In this document: positions 37,051 through 45,899 of the stretch, one piece after another | Position numbering within the stretch: the first letter of the stretch is position 1 | How the letters are laid out: every line of letters starts with the position of its first letter | Source of the DNA: Dictyobacter arantiisoli | Lineage (GTDB): Bacteria > Chloroflexota > Ktedonobacteria > Ktedonobacterales > Ktedonobacteraceae | Length of the DNA stretch: 64,000 nucleotides | Direction of reading: 5' to 3' | Assembly: GCF_008326305.1 (NCBI RefSeq) | Contig: NZ_BIXY01000017.1 | Location: forward strand, 29,550-93,549 | Program-made: the position numbers and the translations under genes | Notes under the pieces: model-generated | The model's database searches: none | What the model saw: the letters and a program-made list of their open reading frames with translations, nothing else | Told to the model about the DNA's origin: nothing

Positions 37051-37293
37051 TCAGACCGCCTGGTCATTTTCTACAACGACGAGCTCTGATTGGTTTGCTT
37101 CGTCCTCAATCGTGAAGACTTGGTTTGGACAGAGATCTACAGCCTGCCGCACTTTTTTCAGCAGCGCCAGAGCAGGCCGCTCGTTGAGAATGTGAACGGT
37201 GCCATCGCTGTCTCGCTGCTCAAAAACGTCAGAGCAGGCAAGCACACAGTTTCCGCTCGCAATACACTTCTGGGTATACGCGATCACGCGCAC
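37051..37293 (-). CDS. 3Fe-4S-type ferredoxin partner of the P450
   Basis: An 80-residue ferredoxin from GTG 37293, chosen because AGAAAGGAGGTGAT lies just upstream; a longer frame reaching 37356 would include that site in coding sequence. The cluster motif is CIASGNC-VLAC followed by CP near residue 57: the C-x5-C...CP pattern of P450-associated 3Fe-4S ferredoxins, with an additional Cys (VLAC) where most members have a non-Cys residue. It transfers electrons to the adjacent P450. First gene of the ferredoxin-P450-PadR unit. Confidence 0.9.
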   Translation of the reverse strand: MRVIAYTQKCIASGNCVLACSDVFEQRDSDGTVHILNERPALALLKKVRQAVDLCPNQVFTIEDEANQSELVVVENDQAV

Positions 37294-37311
37294 GTCATCA
37301 CCTCCTTTCTG

Positions 37312-37345
37312 ATATGTTATGTTGACATAGGTAATGCTAACATAT
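37312..37345. promoter_or_regulatory. Candidate PadR operator upstream of ferredoxin-P450
   Basis: ATATGTTA (37312-37319) and TAACATAT (37338-37345) form a perfect 8-bp inverted repeat just upstream of the ferredoxin ribosome site. PadR operators are typically spaced ATGT/ACAT dyads, which matches the arm content, although the spacing here is wider than usual. TTGACA with TATAAG in the plus direction also overlaps it. Confidence 0.5.
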
Positions 37346-37423
37346 AAGAGAGACAATGGTCAATGTTATGAGAGGGAAAGTTAAAGCTGGAAATGGATAG
37401 GTAGGAACACCCTAAGCGCGTAG

Positions 37424-37615
37424 GGGCTGCGTCTGGAGGTAGTTCGCCTGCCTGAGGCCAAACGGGGCTTTGTCCTCTTGCCCCGCTCTCTGGTCGTGGA
37501 GCGCAGTTTTGCCTGGACGACCCGCTTTCGTCGCTTGGCGCGCGACTACGAGCGTTGGCTGGAGACCCTTTCCTGTAAGGAGGGTAGGCCGTGGAAATAC
37601 GTATCCATGCTGTGA
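37424..37615 (+). pseudogene. IS5-family transposase C-terminal fragment
   Basis: A plus-strand frame between two stops encodes about 63 residues: [16 protein letters not shown], then [22 protein letters not shown] and a short tail. LPRxxVVERxFAW...RRLxxDYE with the catalytic Glu is the hallmark of the IS5/IS427-type DDE C-terminus. The N-terminal two thirds are missing, so this is a dead remnant. Confidence 0.75.
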
Positions 37616-37975
37616 CTGATGTTGCTGTGTTCCATTTTAATTTTACCTTGACCAAACTTATAGACAGGCAAAAATGGGTGAGATGAGTATTGTATAATCT
37701 CTATCATAAATTGCTTTACAAATTCTTTACAGCATTGTGCCCTTTTTTTGATAACTATCAGCTATTTTTAAGCTAGCCAGAATAATACTTTCTGGGCGAG
37801 TAATGAGCAGATAATAGTGGAATAGATAGCATCTTTCTGTCTCTCATCAGTACTTAATGTTAGAGTGATAAAACTATGTGTGTAGTGGTAAATAAGCATC
37901 TTTGTACGCCTGGTATAGTAGGCCTGGTATAGCAAAAATGGTGGATATATCTATCTTGAAAGGAATCTTTGGACG
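37616..37975. other. AT-rich intergenic region before the flavin operon
   Basis: About 360 bp without a gene. It holds a TATAAT at 37693-37698 without a good -35 and a 14-bp tandem pair centred on CCTGGTATAG (37909-37918 and 37923-37932) just upstream of the FMN-binding protein gene, a possible regulator site. Confidence 0.45.
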
Positions 37976-38452
37976 ATGAAGAAATTTGCTGTGGCAGCCC
38001 TGATCATTGGGGCCTTCCTTATCTATAGTATTTTGTATGATCATTCAAATGCGATTCCCTTTGTACCAACCAGTGCAACGGAGACCAGTACCGCAACCGA
38101 CTCCACGACGGGCTCTTCCACCACAACTCCTACGCCATCCAGCACAACTGGTACATCATCTGGTGGACTCTACAAGAATGGCTCCTATGTGGGAAGTGTG
38201 GCTGATGCACACTGGGGAAGCTTGCAGGTGAAAGCAATTATCAAGAATGGCAAGATTGCCGATGTACAGTTTTTGCAGTATCCAAATGATCGCAATCGCT
38301 CAGTGGATATTAACAATTATGCAGACTCACAACTTACTACGGAGGCTATCCAGGCACAAAGCGCGAATGTTGATATCATTACTGGCGCGACTGATACCAG
38401 TGAGGCATTCGTCCAATCTCTTTCAGATGCCCTTACGCAAGCCAAAGTCTGA
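37976..38452 (+). CDS. Exported FMN-binding protein
   Basis: A 158-residue protein. An N-terminal hydrophobic segment (3-22) is a signal or anchor, a Thr/Ser-rich linker (31-62) follows, and the C-terminal FMN_bind domain (about 65-158) ends with DIITGATDTS. Thr139 sits in the DxxTGAT motif that ApbE modifies covalently with FMN, and the very next gene encodes ApbE. The protein should be a small extracytoplasmic flavoprotein carrying electrons beyond the membrane. It starts at ATG 37976 behind AAAGGAAT and begins a three-gene operon with 6-bp and 2-bp gaps. Confidence 0.9.
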   Translation: MKKFAVAALIIGAFLIYSILYDHSNAIPFVPTSATETSTATDSTTGSSTTTPTPSSTTGTSSGGLYKNGSYVGSVADAHWGSLQVKAIIKNGKIADVQFLQYPNDRNRSVDINNYADSQLTTEAIQAQSANVDIITGATDTSEAFVQSLSDALTQAKV

Positions 38453-38458
38453 TGCCTT

Positions 38459-39205
38459 ATGAAACAAACGGCTCTTATTATGGGTATGCCAATTACGCTG
38501 GAAGTGATGGATGCAACAGTCACGCAATCTGATCTGAATGCCGTGTTTGCCTACTTTGTCTCGGTTGATACTGCCTTTAGTACTTACCAGACAACCAGCG
38601 AGATTTCAAGAATCAATCGAGGGGAGCTTGCTGTGGAGAATTGTAGTGCTGCCATGCAAACGATTCTGGCATTAAGCGAGCAAACGAAGCAAGAGACGCA
38701 TGGATATTTCGATATCCAGCACAATGGTTACTATGATCCTTCTGGTATTGTGAAAGGCTGGGCTATCCAAAATGCTGCCAGCCTGTTGTCTGCACGTGGA
38801 TATCAAAATTTCTATATCGATGCCGGGGGAGATATTCAGGTAGCTGGTTTTAAGGATGGATATCCCTGGCGTGTCGGCATTCGCAATCCTTTTAAGCATA
38901 GTGAGTATGTGAAGGTTCTTACGCTCTCAGATCGGGGTGTGGCGACCTCTGGCACAGCCATACGTGGGCAACACATCTACAATCCATATCATCCTGATGC
39001 AGCGCTACTGGAGATTGTCAGTCTGACAATTATCGGTCCAAATGTTTATGAGGCTGATCGCTTTGCCACCGCTGCCTTTGCCATGGGAAAAGCAGGCATC
39101 CAGTTTATTGAAGATCTGGCGGGATTTGAAGGATATATGATCGATGTGCATGCCAGAGCAACCTTTACCAGTGGCTTCAAAAAGTATGTGTTGCAGGAAA
39201 TATAG
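38459..39205 (+). CDS. apbE: FAD:protein FMN transferase (ApbE)
   Basis: A 248-residue ApbE-family enzyme that attaches FMN by a phosphoester bond to Thr of partner proteins. Recognisable blocks are FSTYQTTSEISRIN (about 40-53), YDPSGIVKGWAI (about 98-109) and IDAGGDIQVAG (about 121-131), with the Mg-binding Asp/Thr region near the end. It lacks an obvious lipoprotein signal and is shorter than the usual 330 residues, like a number of Gram-positive and Chloroflexi versions. It lies between its probable substrate and a membrane flavin reductase, which strongly supports flavinylation of the FMN-binding protein. Confidence 0.9.
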   Translation: MKQTALIMGMPITLEVMDATVTQSDLNAVFAYFVSVDTAFSTYQTTSEISRINRGELAVENCSAAMQTILALSEQTKQETHGYFDIQHNGYYDPSGIVKGWAIQNAASLLSARGYQNFYIDAGGDIQVAGFKDGYPWRVGIRNPFKHSEYVKVLTLSDRGVATSGTAIRGQHIYNPYHPDAALLEIVSLTIIGPNVYEADRFATAAFAMGKAGIQFIEDLAGFEGYMIDVHARATFTSGFKKYVLQEI

Positions 39206-39207
39206 CT

Positions 39208-40719
39208 ATGATAGATTATGTATTAGATCGCGTTACCATGTATCGGTTGGTCCTCTATGTATTGATTGGTTTGTTGGGCCTTGCAATGGTTTTAGCGGCT
39301 TTCAAACTGCTTCCTTTTTCGCCCTTAACACTGCTGGTTTCCACTGGTTTTTTACTCATTCTCTGTTGGGCTATGAATACTGTACTTGCCTTTATCTTTA
39401 AGGTACCGGCGAACGTTGAATCGGTCTATATTACAGCTCTTATTCTGGCGTTAATCATTGATCCAGTCAAAACGCCGGGTGATTTCCAATTCCTGGGCTG
39501 GGCATCGATTCTGGCAATATCCTCTAAATATATGCTCGCCCTCAAGAAAAAGCATCTCTTTAATCCTGCGGCAATTGCGGTCGTGATTACTTCCTTTGTG
39601 CTAGGAGAATCAGCAAGTTGGTGGATTGGCACTGCCAGTATGTTGCCGGCTGTATTGCTTGGTGGTCTGCTGATCGCACGCAAGCTTCGTCAAACTGATA
39701 TGGTCATGCTCTTTTGTGCGACTGCATTCATCTGTGTGACTATCTTCTCCCTCATTCAGGGCAAGCCAATCCTGATAGAGATAAAACAGTTACTTGTGTT
39801 ATCTCCCCTTTTCTTCTTCGCTTTTATCATGCTTACTGAGCCACTGACGGCCCCTCACACGAGAAATCTGCGTCGCTTGTATGGGATTCTTACAGGGATC
39901 TTATTCATTCCTCAACTGCACCTTGGTCTTGTTTACAGCACACCTGAACTGGCCCTGGTGCTTGGCAACATTTTTGCCTATCTGGTCAGTCCAAAGCAAA
40001 GAGTTACCCTGAAGCTGAGTCGAAAAAACAAAATGGGAGCTGGACTGCTTGATTTTGTCTTCAAACCATCTCAAAAATTATCCTATGAGCCTGGACAATA
40101 TATGGAATTTACGCTGGATCATCCCAATCCAGACAGCCGAGGAAATCGGCGCTACTTTACATTGGCATCCTCGCCAACCGAAAAACTTATGCACGTAGGC
40201 ATCCGTTTTTATGATCAGAGCAGTAGTTTTAAAATGGCTTTGTCTAAGATGGATGCTCGTACTATCATGGTGGCTGCTCAGATCGCCGGTGATTTCACCC
40301 TGCCATCTGATCCTACGCAAAAGCTTGTATTCATCGCTGGTGGCATCGGTATTACACCGTTTAGAAGTATGCTGAAATATCTGCTTGATTCCCACCAAAA
40401 ACGCGATATTGTTTTAGTCTATGTCAACCGAACCGTCGATGAAATCGTATACAGAGATGTGTTGGGTACAGCACAGGATAAATTAGGCGTCAAGATATTC
40501 TATACCCTGACTGATCCTGGCGCGCTACCGGTTGGTTGGAATGGCTTCGTAGGTCGCATTGATGGGCATATGCTGCAACAGGCTATCCCTGATTATCATG
40601 AGCGTACCTATTATCTTTCAGGACCACCAACCATGGTGCGTGGCTATGAACGCACTCTGAAAGAGATGGGAATTAAGCAGGAACAAGTAAAGAAAGATTT
40701 TTTCCCCGGGCTCGTTTAA
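39208..40719 (+). CDS. NqrB/RnfD-like membrane domain fused to FAD/NAD(P) oxidoreductase
   Basis: A 503-residue fusion. The N-terminal about 260 residues form 8-10 membrane segments in the NqrB/RnfD style (KKHLFNPAAIAVV near 120-132, LTEPLTAPHTRNLRRLYG near 210-227). The C-terminal about 235 residues are a ferredoxin-reductase fold with the flavin motif RRYFTLASSP (about 310-319), the pyridine-nucleotide motif GGIGITPFRSM (about 372-382) and YLSGPPTMV. No 2Fe-2S domain is present. It should take electrons from NAD(P)H on the inner face and pass them across the membrane to the FMN-binding protein. Related fusions are known in flavin-based extracytosolic electron transfer systems. Confidence 0.9.
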   Translation: MIDYVLDRVTMYRLVLYVLIGLLGLAMVLAAFKLLPFSPLTLLVSTGFLLILCWAMNTVLAFIFKVPANVESVYITALILALIIDPVKTPGDFQFLGWASILAISSKYMLALKKKHLFNPAAIAVVITSFVLGESASWWIGTASMLPAVLLGGLLIARKLRQTDMVMLFCATAFICVTIFSLIQGKPILIEIKQLLVLSPLFFFAFIMLTEPLTAPHTRNLRRLYGILTGILFIPQLHLGLVYSTPELALVLGNIFAYLVSPKQRVTLKLSRKNKMGAGLLDFVFKPSQKLSYEPGQYMEFTLDHPNPDSRGNRRYFTLASSPTEKLMHVGIRFYDQSSSFKMALSKMDARTIMVAAQIAGDFTLPSDPTQKLVFIAGGIGITPFRSMLKYLLDSHQKRDIVLVYVNRTVDEIVYRDVLGTAQDKLGVKIFYTLTDPGALPVGWNGFVGRIDGHMLQQAIPDYHERTYYLSGPPTMVRGYERTLKEMGIKQEQVKKDFFPGLV

Positions 40720-40994
40720 AAAGGGATAGGCAAAACAAATCCTGGTAGAAAGTTTCTTTTCTTAGCGCGATACTTCCTCTCTCTTTCACTATAGAGTTGT
40801 GTATTGTATTCAATCAAGCGTCATTCCAGGAACATTCAGGTAATTTGAGTTGAGTTTTGTACGCTTTTTGGGGATTGTACGCCGTTTTCCTGACCCATAT
40901 TGCCTACTATGTCAATGTACATATTGAATTTTTTTCCTGATGTGCAACAATCCTAATAAATAGAAGGCTGTGTGATTCTAGAAAGAGATAGATT

Positions 40995-43310
40995 ATGGCG
41001 ACCGGAATGCGCACCGGAGATACTTCTAATTCTCCTGACTCAGAAGAGAAGAATGCCCAGTTGCAGGTTTCACAACCTGTTGATGCTGGTGAGCATCTCA
41101 GGCAACCTGCTAAGCTCCCATCTTATAGCCAGGCGGCTGCAGCGCAGCGTTTGGCTGATAAACCAGAACCGCTAGAACGTGGCGCGACCTATGAGGCCTC
41201 TCAAACACGTCCACACGAGCCGGGCTGGTATACAAAGCGCCACTTGAAGCGCAAAAATTTGCGTGGCACGAATGCACGCGTGGCTGTGACGACACGTACG
41301 AGTACGCGTACAATGGTCTCTTTGGGTATCAGTATTGCCTCAGTATTGCTTGTGGCTGTGATCATTTTTGTTACGTTTCAGGGTTTTGCGAACGCGGTAA
41401 ATCAAAAATATCAGAGCCGCGTGACGACACTTCAGGATATCCTGCCCAAAGATAATCTGAAGCTGTACGATGCGCAAGGAGATCTTATCTATCAGGCACA
41501 AGATCAAGGTATCCAAACGAGTCTTCCTTTAGAGAAGATTTCTCCTAACCTGATCCATGCTGAGGTAGCGATTGAAGACCAAAACTTTTGGAAAAATGAT
41601 GGCTATGATATCGCAGGCATTGTGCGGGCCGCAATTGCTGATTTGACGGCTCATGGAGTGGTAGCGGGTGGCAGTACCATTACCCAGCAATTAGTAAAAA
41701 ATACGATTGTTGGTAATCATGATAATGCTCTCCGTAAATTGCAGGAGATTATCCTTTCTCCTGAGGTAACGCATTATTATACTAAAAATCAAATTTTAGA
41801 TATGTATCTTAATACTGTTTATTATGGCAATATGGTTTACGGCGCGGAGGCCGGGGCTACCCGGTATTTTGGTTTGCAAGATACCCCGAAGGCCACTGCT
41901 GCGCAACAGCTTGATATTGCTCAGGCTGCTGTCCTGGCCGGTATTCCTAGTAACCCGGCTTTGCGTAATCCAATTGCTTATCCCAAGAATAGCATTAAAC
42001 GAACACTTGAGGTGTTGCAGCAAATGTATGTGCAACACTACATCACCATACAGCAAAAGGATGCGGCTGCGCAAGAGATACAGCGGCCTGGTTTTATCAA
42101 GCCTACCTATCCACCACAGGAACAGGCCGCGACCTATGTGAGCTATGTAATGAGTGAGTTGGTAAATGATACAAATGCGAAACTAACAGATCTTTCTCGC
42201 TCTGGTTTGATTGTCAAGACTGCCCTGAATCTCAAGTTACAGAACTATGCCCAGGCAGATGCTAAAACGCATATCCAGCAGATGGCGGCGCACAATATGT
42301 CTAATGCCGCTGTAGTAGTGATTGATCAGCATACCGGGGCATTAAGCGCGATTGTGGGCAATATTGATCCAAATAATCCCAAATATGGATCATTCAATGT
42401 AGCTACCCAGGGATACCGCCAGCCGGGTTCCTCTTTCAAACCCTATGTTTACGCGACTGCTTTTCAGCAAGGCGTTGCCAGTCCTGGCTCAATGGTGCTC
42501 GATGCACCGCTGACCATTCCGATGTGTTGTGGTCTGCCATCCTATCAGCCCCAGAACTATAGCCGTACGTATGGGGGGATGATGACCTATCGTCATGCAT
42601 TGGACAATTCCTTAAATATTCCCGCAATCAAAATCGAGCAGGCGGCAGGGATTGACCAGTCGTTGCAGACGGCAGAAAAGATGATGGGAATTTCAGATGG
42701 CAGTACTACAAAAGCTGCCAATGTCTTTTATGGCACGCCCAATATTTCCATGGTTTTGGGTGCGTTAAGTGTTCGCTTAATTGATAATACTGAAGGCTAC
42801 GCAACCTTTGCGAATGGTGGAGTACGGGTTCCCTATCATGCAATTAGTCTTATCACCAATCAAAACGGAAAAGTTGTGTTTCAGCCTAATACGCATGGTA
42901 AGCGCGTCATAGATGCAGCTGCAGCATTTATGATTACCAGCGTACTAACTGATAACAGTGCACGCTATGATGAGTTTGGACCGTGTAGCTCTCTCTACCT
43001 GTATAGCAACAGTACATCGCAATGTTATGCTGGTAATCCTGGAAAAATCACTCCTGCCGCCGCCAAAACTGGTACCTCTAACTCCTTCGTGGATAACTGG
43101 ACTATGGGCTATACTCCCAGTTATACTGTTGGTGTCTGGGCTGGCAACAATGATAATTCACAGATGATCAATGTTACCGGCGTTGATGGAGCTGGTCCTA
43201 TCTGGCACGATGTGCAGATGTACCTGAATCAGGGACGTACTAATCTTCATTTTGTAGGAGCGCCATCCTCTGTTGTCAAACAAAATGGAGACTGGGTGTT
43301 GAAAAGATAA
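40995..43310 (+). CDS. Class A penicillin-binding protein
   Basis: A 771-residue bifunctional peptidoglycan synthase. After a long charged N-terminus (1-105) there is one transmembrane helix (about 107-130). The GT51 glycosyltransferase follows (catalytic Glu194 in AIEDQNFW, then GGSTITQQLVKN), and then the transpeptidase with Ser479-x-x-Lys482 (SSFK), SLN near 537 and KTGTS near 691. It polymerises and cross-links the wall outside the membrane. It begins at ATG 40995 and ends before a hairpin terminator. The N-terminal cytoplasmic extension of about 105 residues is longer than in most PBP1a proteins. It is housekeeping and apparently unrelated to its neighbours. Confidence 0.95.
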   Translation: MATGMRTGDTSNSPDSEEKNAQLQVSQPVDAGEHLRQPAKLPSYSQAAAAQRLADKPEPLERGATYEASQTRPHEPGWYTKRHLKRKNLRGTNARVAVTTRTSTRTMVSLGISIASVLLVAVIIFVTFQGFANAVNQKYQSRVTTLQDILPKDNLKLYDAQGDLIYQAQDQGIQTSLPLEKISPNLIHAEVAIEDQNFWKNDGYDIAGIVRAAIADLTAHGVVAGGSTITQQLVKNTIVGNHDNALRKLQEIILSPEVTHYYTKNQILDMYLNTVYYGNMVYGAEAGATRYFGLQDTPKATAAQQLDIAQAAVLAGIPSNPALRNPIAYPKNSIKRTLEVLQQMYVQHYITIQQKDAAAQEIQRPGFIKPTYPPQEQAATYVSYVMSELVNDTNAKLTDLSRSGLIVKTALNLKLQNYAQADAKTHIQQMAAHNMSNAAVVVIDQHTGALSAIVGNIDPNNPKYGSFNVATQGYRQPGSSFKPYVYATAFQQGVASPGSMVLDAPLTIPMCCGLPSYQPQNYSRTYGGMMTYRHALDNSLNIPAIKIEQAAGIDQSLQTAEKMMGISDGSTTKAANVFYGTPNISMVLGALSVRLIDNTEGYATFANGGVRVPYHAISLITNQNGKVVFQPNTHGKRVIDAAAAFMITSVLTDNSARYDEFGPCSSLYLYSNSTSQCYAGNPGKITPAAAKTGTSNSFVDNWTMGYTPSYTVGVWAGNNDNSQMINVTGVDGAGPIWHDVQMYLNQGRTNLHFVGAPSSVVKQNGDWVLKR

Positions 43311-43332
43311 GCCTTCTTTTCTCGCTGGTTCT

Positions 43333-43394
43333 GATACAGGAATGTCAGCTCTATTATTTCATGCACGAGCTAATATAGCTGACATTCCTGTATC
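43333..43394. terminator. Perfect 18-bp hairpin between convergent genes
   Basis: Arms 43333-43350 and 43377-43394 are perfect complements (GATACAGGAATGTCAGCT and its reverse) with a 26-nt loop, and TTTGTTT follows. It lies between the PBP gene and the convergent glycosyltransferase gene, so it can terminate transcripts from both sides. Confidence 0.75.
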
Positions 43395-43419
43395 TTTGTT
43401 TCCCTTCTGGACATTTCAT

Positions 43420-44364
43420 TTAAACAGTCTCTCCTGAACTATTTTCCACATGCACTGTTTGCGAAACTTGTGTTGGAAAGCCATGTAAAAGCCATTGCCA
43501 GATTCCTGCATGGCTGGCAACTTTTGAGAGGTAGATGAATGGGGCGTAGAGGAGGATTGCTGGATACTCGCGAATGTTTAAACGAATGATGTTTAAAGTG
43601 GCTCCCAGTGAGATGGGAAACATCATAATGGGATAAAGTATTGGGTGTTGTACGAACGTTAAAAGTTTGTTGCGGGATGATAAATTGAGGTAGAGCCGTT
43701 TGACATACAAACCGCTGACACGCCCATAAAAATAACTATAGCTCACCAATGCCTTGAAGGTAGTGCGGCGATGATCGTGAGTAACTTTAATGGCTGGTTG
43801 ATAGAGCGTTTTATAGCCTTTTTCAAGGAGGCGGAAGCAGAAATCTATATCCTCTTCTGAACGCAATGTTTCATTGAAGCCCTTTACCTCCTTAAAGATC
43901 TGTGCGGGAACACCCATGCTGGCGGAACAGATGATAGTTTCTCTGGCCTGGTTGTTTTGATAAAAACCGAAGCGGCTGAAATCCACGCAGCGTGAAAAAA
44001 AAGCATTTGATTTGCCCACGATCTGTCCACCTACGGCTTTGATGTCTGGATCAGTGAGTGCGGCCACATTTTGAGCTATCCAATCCGGCGCAGGTTCACA
44101 GTCATCATCGAGGAAGAGAAGATATGTCCCTGTGGCTGCATGTGCGCCAATATTACGAGCCTCGCCGGGATAGCAGATATTATATTTTGTCTCCAGCGCT
44201 TTAGCACCATACCGTGTGGCTAATGGACCGCTGCCTGCGCCAACCAGAATGATTTCAATGAGGTCAGACGGATATGTCTGTTGTTGCAATTTCTGAAGCA
44301 TATTTTCAGATAGTGCCGGGCGTGTGAATGGAATAATAATACTGACATGTGGATTTGACATCAT
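43420..44364 (-). CDS. Family 2 glycosyltransferase, membrane-attached
   Basis: A 314-residue inverting GT-A enzyme: nucleotide-sugar fold from residue 5 (VSIIIPF), DDD metal motif LFLDDDCEP near 93-101, and acceptor region SEEDIDFCFRLLEKG near 168-182. Two C-terminal hydrophobic stretches (about 232-255 and 270-292) should hold it at the membrane. It is probably part of exopolysaccharide or cell-wall glycan synthesis with the glycosyltransferases and flippase 4-8 kb to the right, from which the IS607 insertion may have separated it. Donor and acceptor are unknown. Confidence 0.88.
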   Translation of the reverse strand: MMSNPHVSIIIPFTRPALSENMLQKLQQQTYPSDLIEIILVGAGSGPLATRYGAKALETKYNICYPGEARNIGAHAATGTYLLFLDDDCEPAPDWIAQNVAALTDPDIKAVGGQIVGKSNAFFSRCVDFSRFGFYQNNQARETIICSASMGVPAQIFKEVKGFNETLRSEEDIDFCFRLLEKGYKTLYQPAIKVTHDHRRTTFKALVSYSYFYGRVSGLYVKRLYLNLSSRNKLLTFVQHPILYPIMMFPISLGATLNIIRLNIREYPAILLYAPFIYLSKVASHAGIWQWLLHGFPTQVSQTVHVENSSGETV

Positions 44365-44570
44365 TTATCCCGTTTCCTGTGCAATCAGGATGAAGCTATT
44401 ATGTTGAGCCAAGTGTTTTTTATAAAATGAGTGAGCTTTGGCTCGTAACTTTGAGACTCTCTCGTTGAGCGTTACCATTCTAGATGTTGACGCCAGATTT
44501 TCCTGGTTAGTTCATGAGTCTCATCATTATACTTCTAGTGTAGCACAGACACATTCATTGCTGGTAAAGT

Positions 44571-44720
44571 GTTGAATCCCTATAGTTCCTAAACTCTAGC
44601 GAATCCTGACACGAGGCCAGAATGCACCTTCATTTTCGGGTTCATGCGGGGAATGACAATCCGCACAGGATGGACTACTGGCAGATGGACCCTGCTTTTC
44701 CCATCCTCTACACCGTCAAG
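44571..44720 (-). ncRNA. Candidate omega RNA overlapping the tnpB 3' end
   Basis: TnpB nucleases are guided by an RNA from the 3' end of their own gene that runs out across the element end into flanking DNA. Here the minus strand past the tnpB stop (44589) reads through GGGATTCAAC, a plausible scaffold end, within 10-18 nt. The extent given is a guess from the known architecture, not from a folded structure. Confidence 0.3.
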
Positions 44721-45899
44721 CCCGAAGGCATTCGGTGCTACTTTTCTGACAATATTGCCAGAGCCATTGATATCGGCATTGATGAGTCGCCCATCTTTCG
44801 CTCGATACAGGCCGCGCTTGATCCGCTTGCCACTAAACTGATGCTCGGTGGTCTCGCCCTTTTTGTATGTGGGCAGAGGATCCCGATCCAGGAAGCTGGC
44901 TTTGCTTGTATAGGACTCCTCGGTCAGAATGACGCGAATCCCCACACGCTCCGCTTTGTAGGTGAGCATCGCAATAAAACGAGCATGAGGGATCTGCACA
45001 AAGTGCTGGTTGGTCCGCTTCCCCAGGTTGGCATCCTGCTTCCATCCGTCATTTTTGCCGATGATCAGTGTCCCGATCCCATCGGCGACCAAAACATCGA
45101 GAAGGAAACGAGAGGCATGATGCAGATCCTGCTCAATGCGCCGATTGCGCGTGTTCGTGAGCGTTTGCATGCGGGGCGTACTGCCAGTGCGTCCGAGAGA
45201 TTTTTGAAGTTGTGCGCGACGTTTATTATAGAAGTGATTGGTCGACTTGATGCCGCGCCCGTTAACAATGACGGGCACAAATCCCGGTTTGTTTGAAGTT
45301 AGCGCAGCCAAGTTGTTCATCCCGACATCAATACCTGCGATGAGTGTTGGATCAATCGCAACGCCTTTGGGAGCAGGCTCGTAGACCACCTCAACGACGA
45401 AGTAGCCTGATTTGGGCACGATGCGGACCTGGGCAATGGTGTCGGGATCTTGCCTCGTTTTGACGTGAAGAGCGATGCCCGATGGCTGAATGATGCGCCT
45501 GCCAAGCGTTCGCTTCGAGCGGCTGACAGCCTGCATGGTGTAGATGAGCACCTGTCGCCCCGCCGTTTTGTGCAGATATCCAGGCAGCCTGGGACGTGCC
45601 TTGAACTTCGATGGATCTTCTTTAGAGGCTTTGAGAGCCTCAAAGAAGGATTTCCAATTCTTCTCCAGAAGCCGGAGTACTTGTTGGGCCACCTTGGCGG
45701 GAAGCGCTTTGTATGCCTCGTGAGACTGCATACGTTTGTCCATCGCGCCATAGTTCAGGTATTTCCCCTCTTTAATGAACGCCTGCCTGATTTCGTAGAG
45801 AGCCGCATTGTACAGATTTTTAGACGCAAAGCAAGCAGCATCAATAGCCGTGTATCGTCCATCTTTTTGGTCGATGACATGCAGCTCAACTAATTGCAT
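44589..45899 (-). CDS. tnpB: TnpB RNA-guided nuclease (IS607 type)
   Basis: About 436 residues from ATG 45899 (MQLVELHVIDQ), which follows GGAGGAGC; a longer frame to 45980 is less likely. The RuvC-like residues are in GIDVGMNNLAAL, TEESYTSKAS and GRLINADINGSGNI. The Cys4 zinc ribbon normally found between the last two is missing: the stretch after EESYTSKASFLDRD has no Cys, a known TnpB subgroup. N-terminal helices (WKSFFEALKASKEDPSKF) fit the REC/WED region. It overlaps tnpA by 14 bp. It cleaves DNA to help the element persist. No frameshift is visible. Confidence 0.92.
   Translation of the reverse strand: MQLVELHVIDQKDGRYTAIDAACFASKNLYNAALYEIRQAFIKEGKYLNYGAMDKRMQSHEAYKALPAKVAQQVLRLLEKNWKSFFEALKASKEDPSKFKARPRLPGYLHKTAGRQVLIYTMQAVSRSKRTLGRRIIQPSGIALHVKTRQDPDTIAQVRIVPKSGYFVVEVVYEPAPKGVAIDPTLIAGIDVGMNNLAALTSNKPGFVPVIVNGRGIKSTNHFYNKRRAQLQKSLGRTGSTPRMQTLTNTRNRRIEQDLHHASRFLLDVLVADGIGTLIIGKNDGWKQDANLGKRTNQHFVQIPHARFIAMLTYKAERVGIRVILTEESYTSKASFLDRDPLPTYKKGETTEHQFSGKRIKRGLYRAKDGRLINADINGSGNIVRKVAPNAFGLDGVEDGKSRVHLPVVHPVRIVIPRMNPKMKVHSGLVSGFARV

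Noticed and set aside
37322..37348. Plus-strand promoter TTGACA/TATAAG
   Set aside because: Spacing of 15 bp is short and no plus-strand gene starts nearby; kept only as part of the dyad note.
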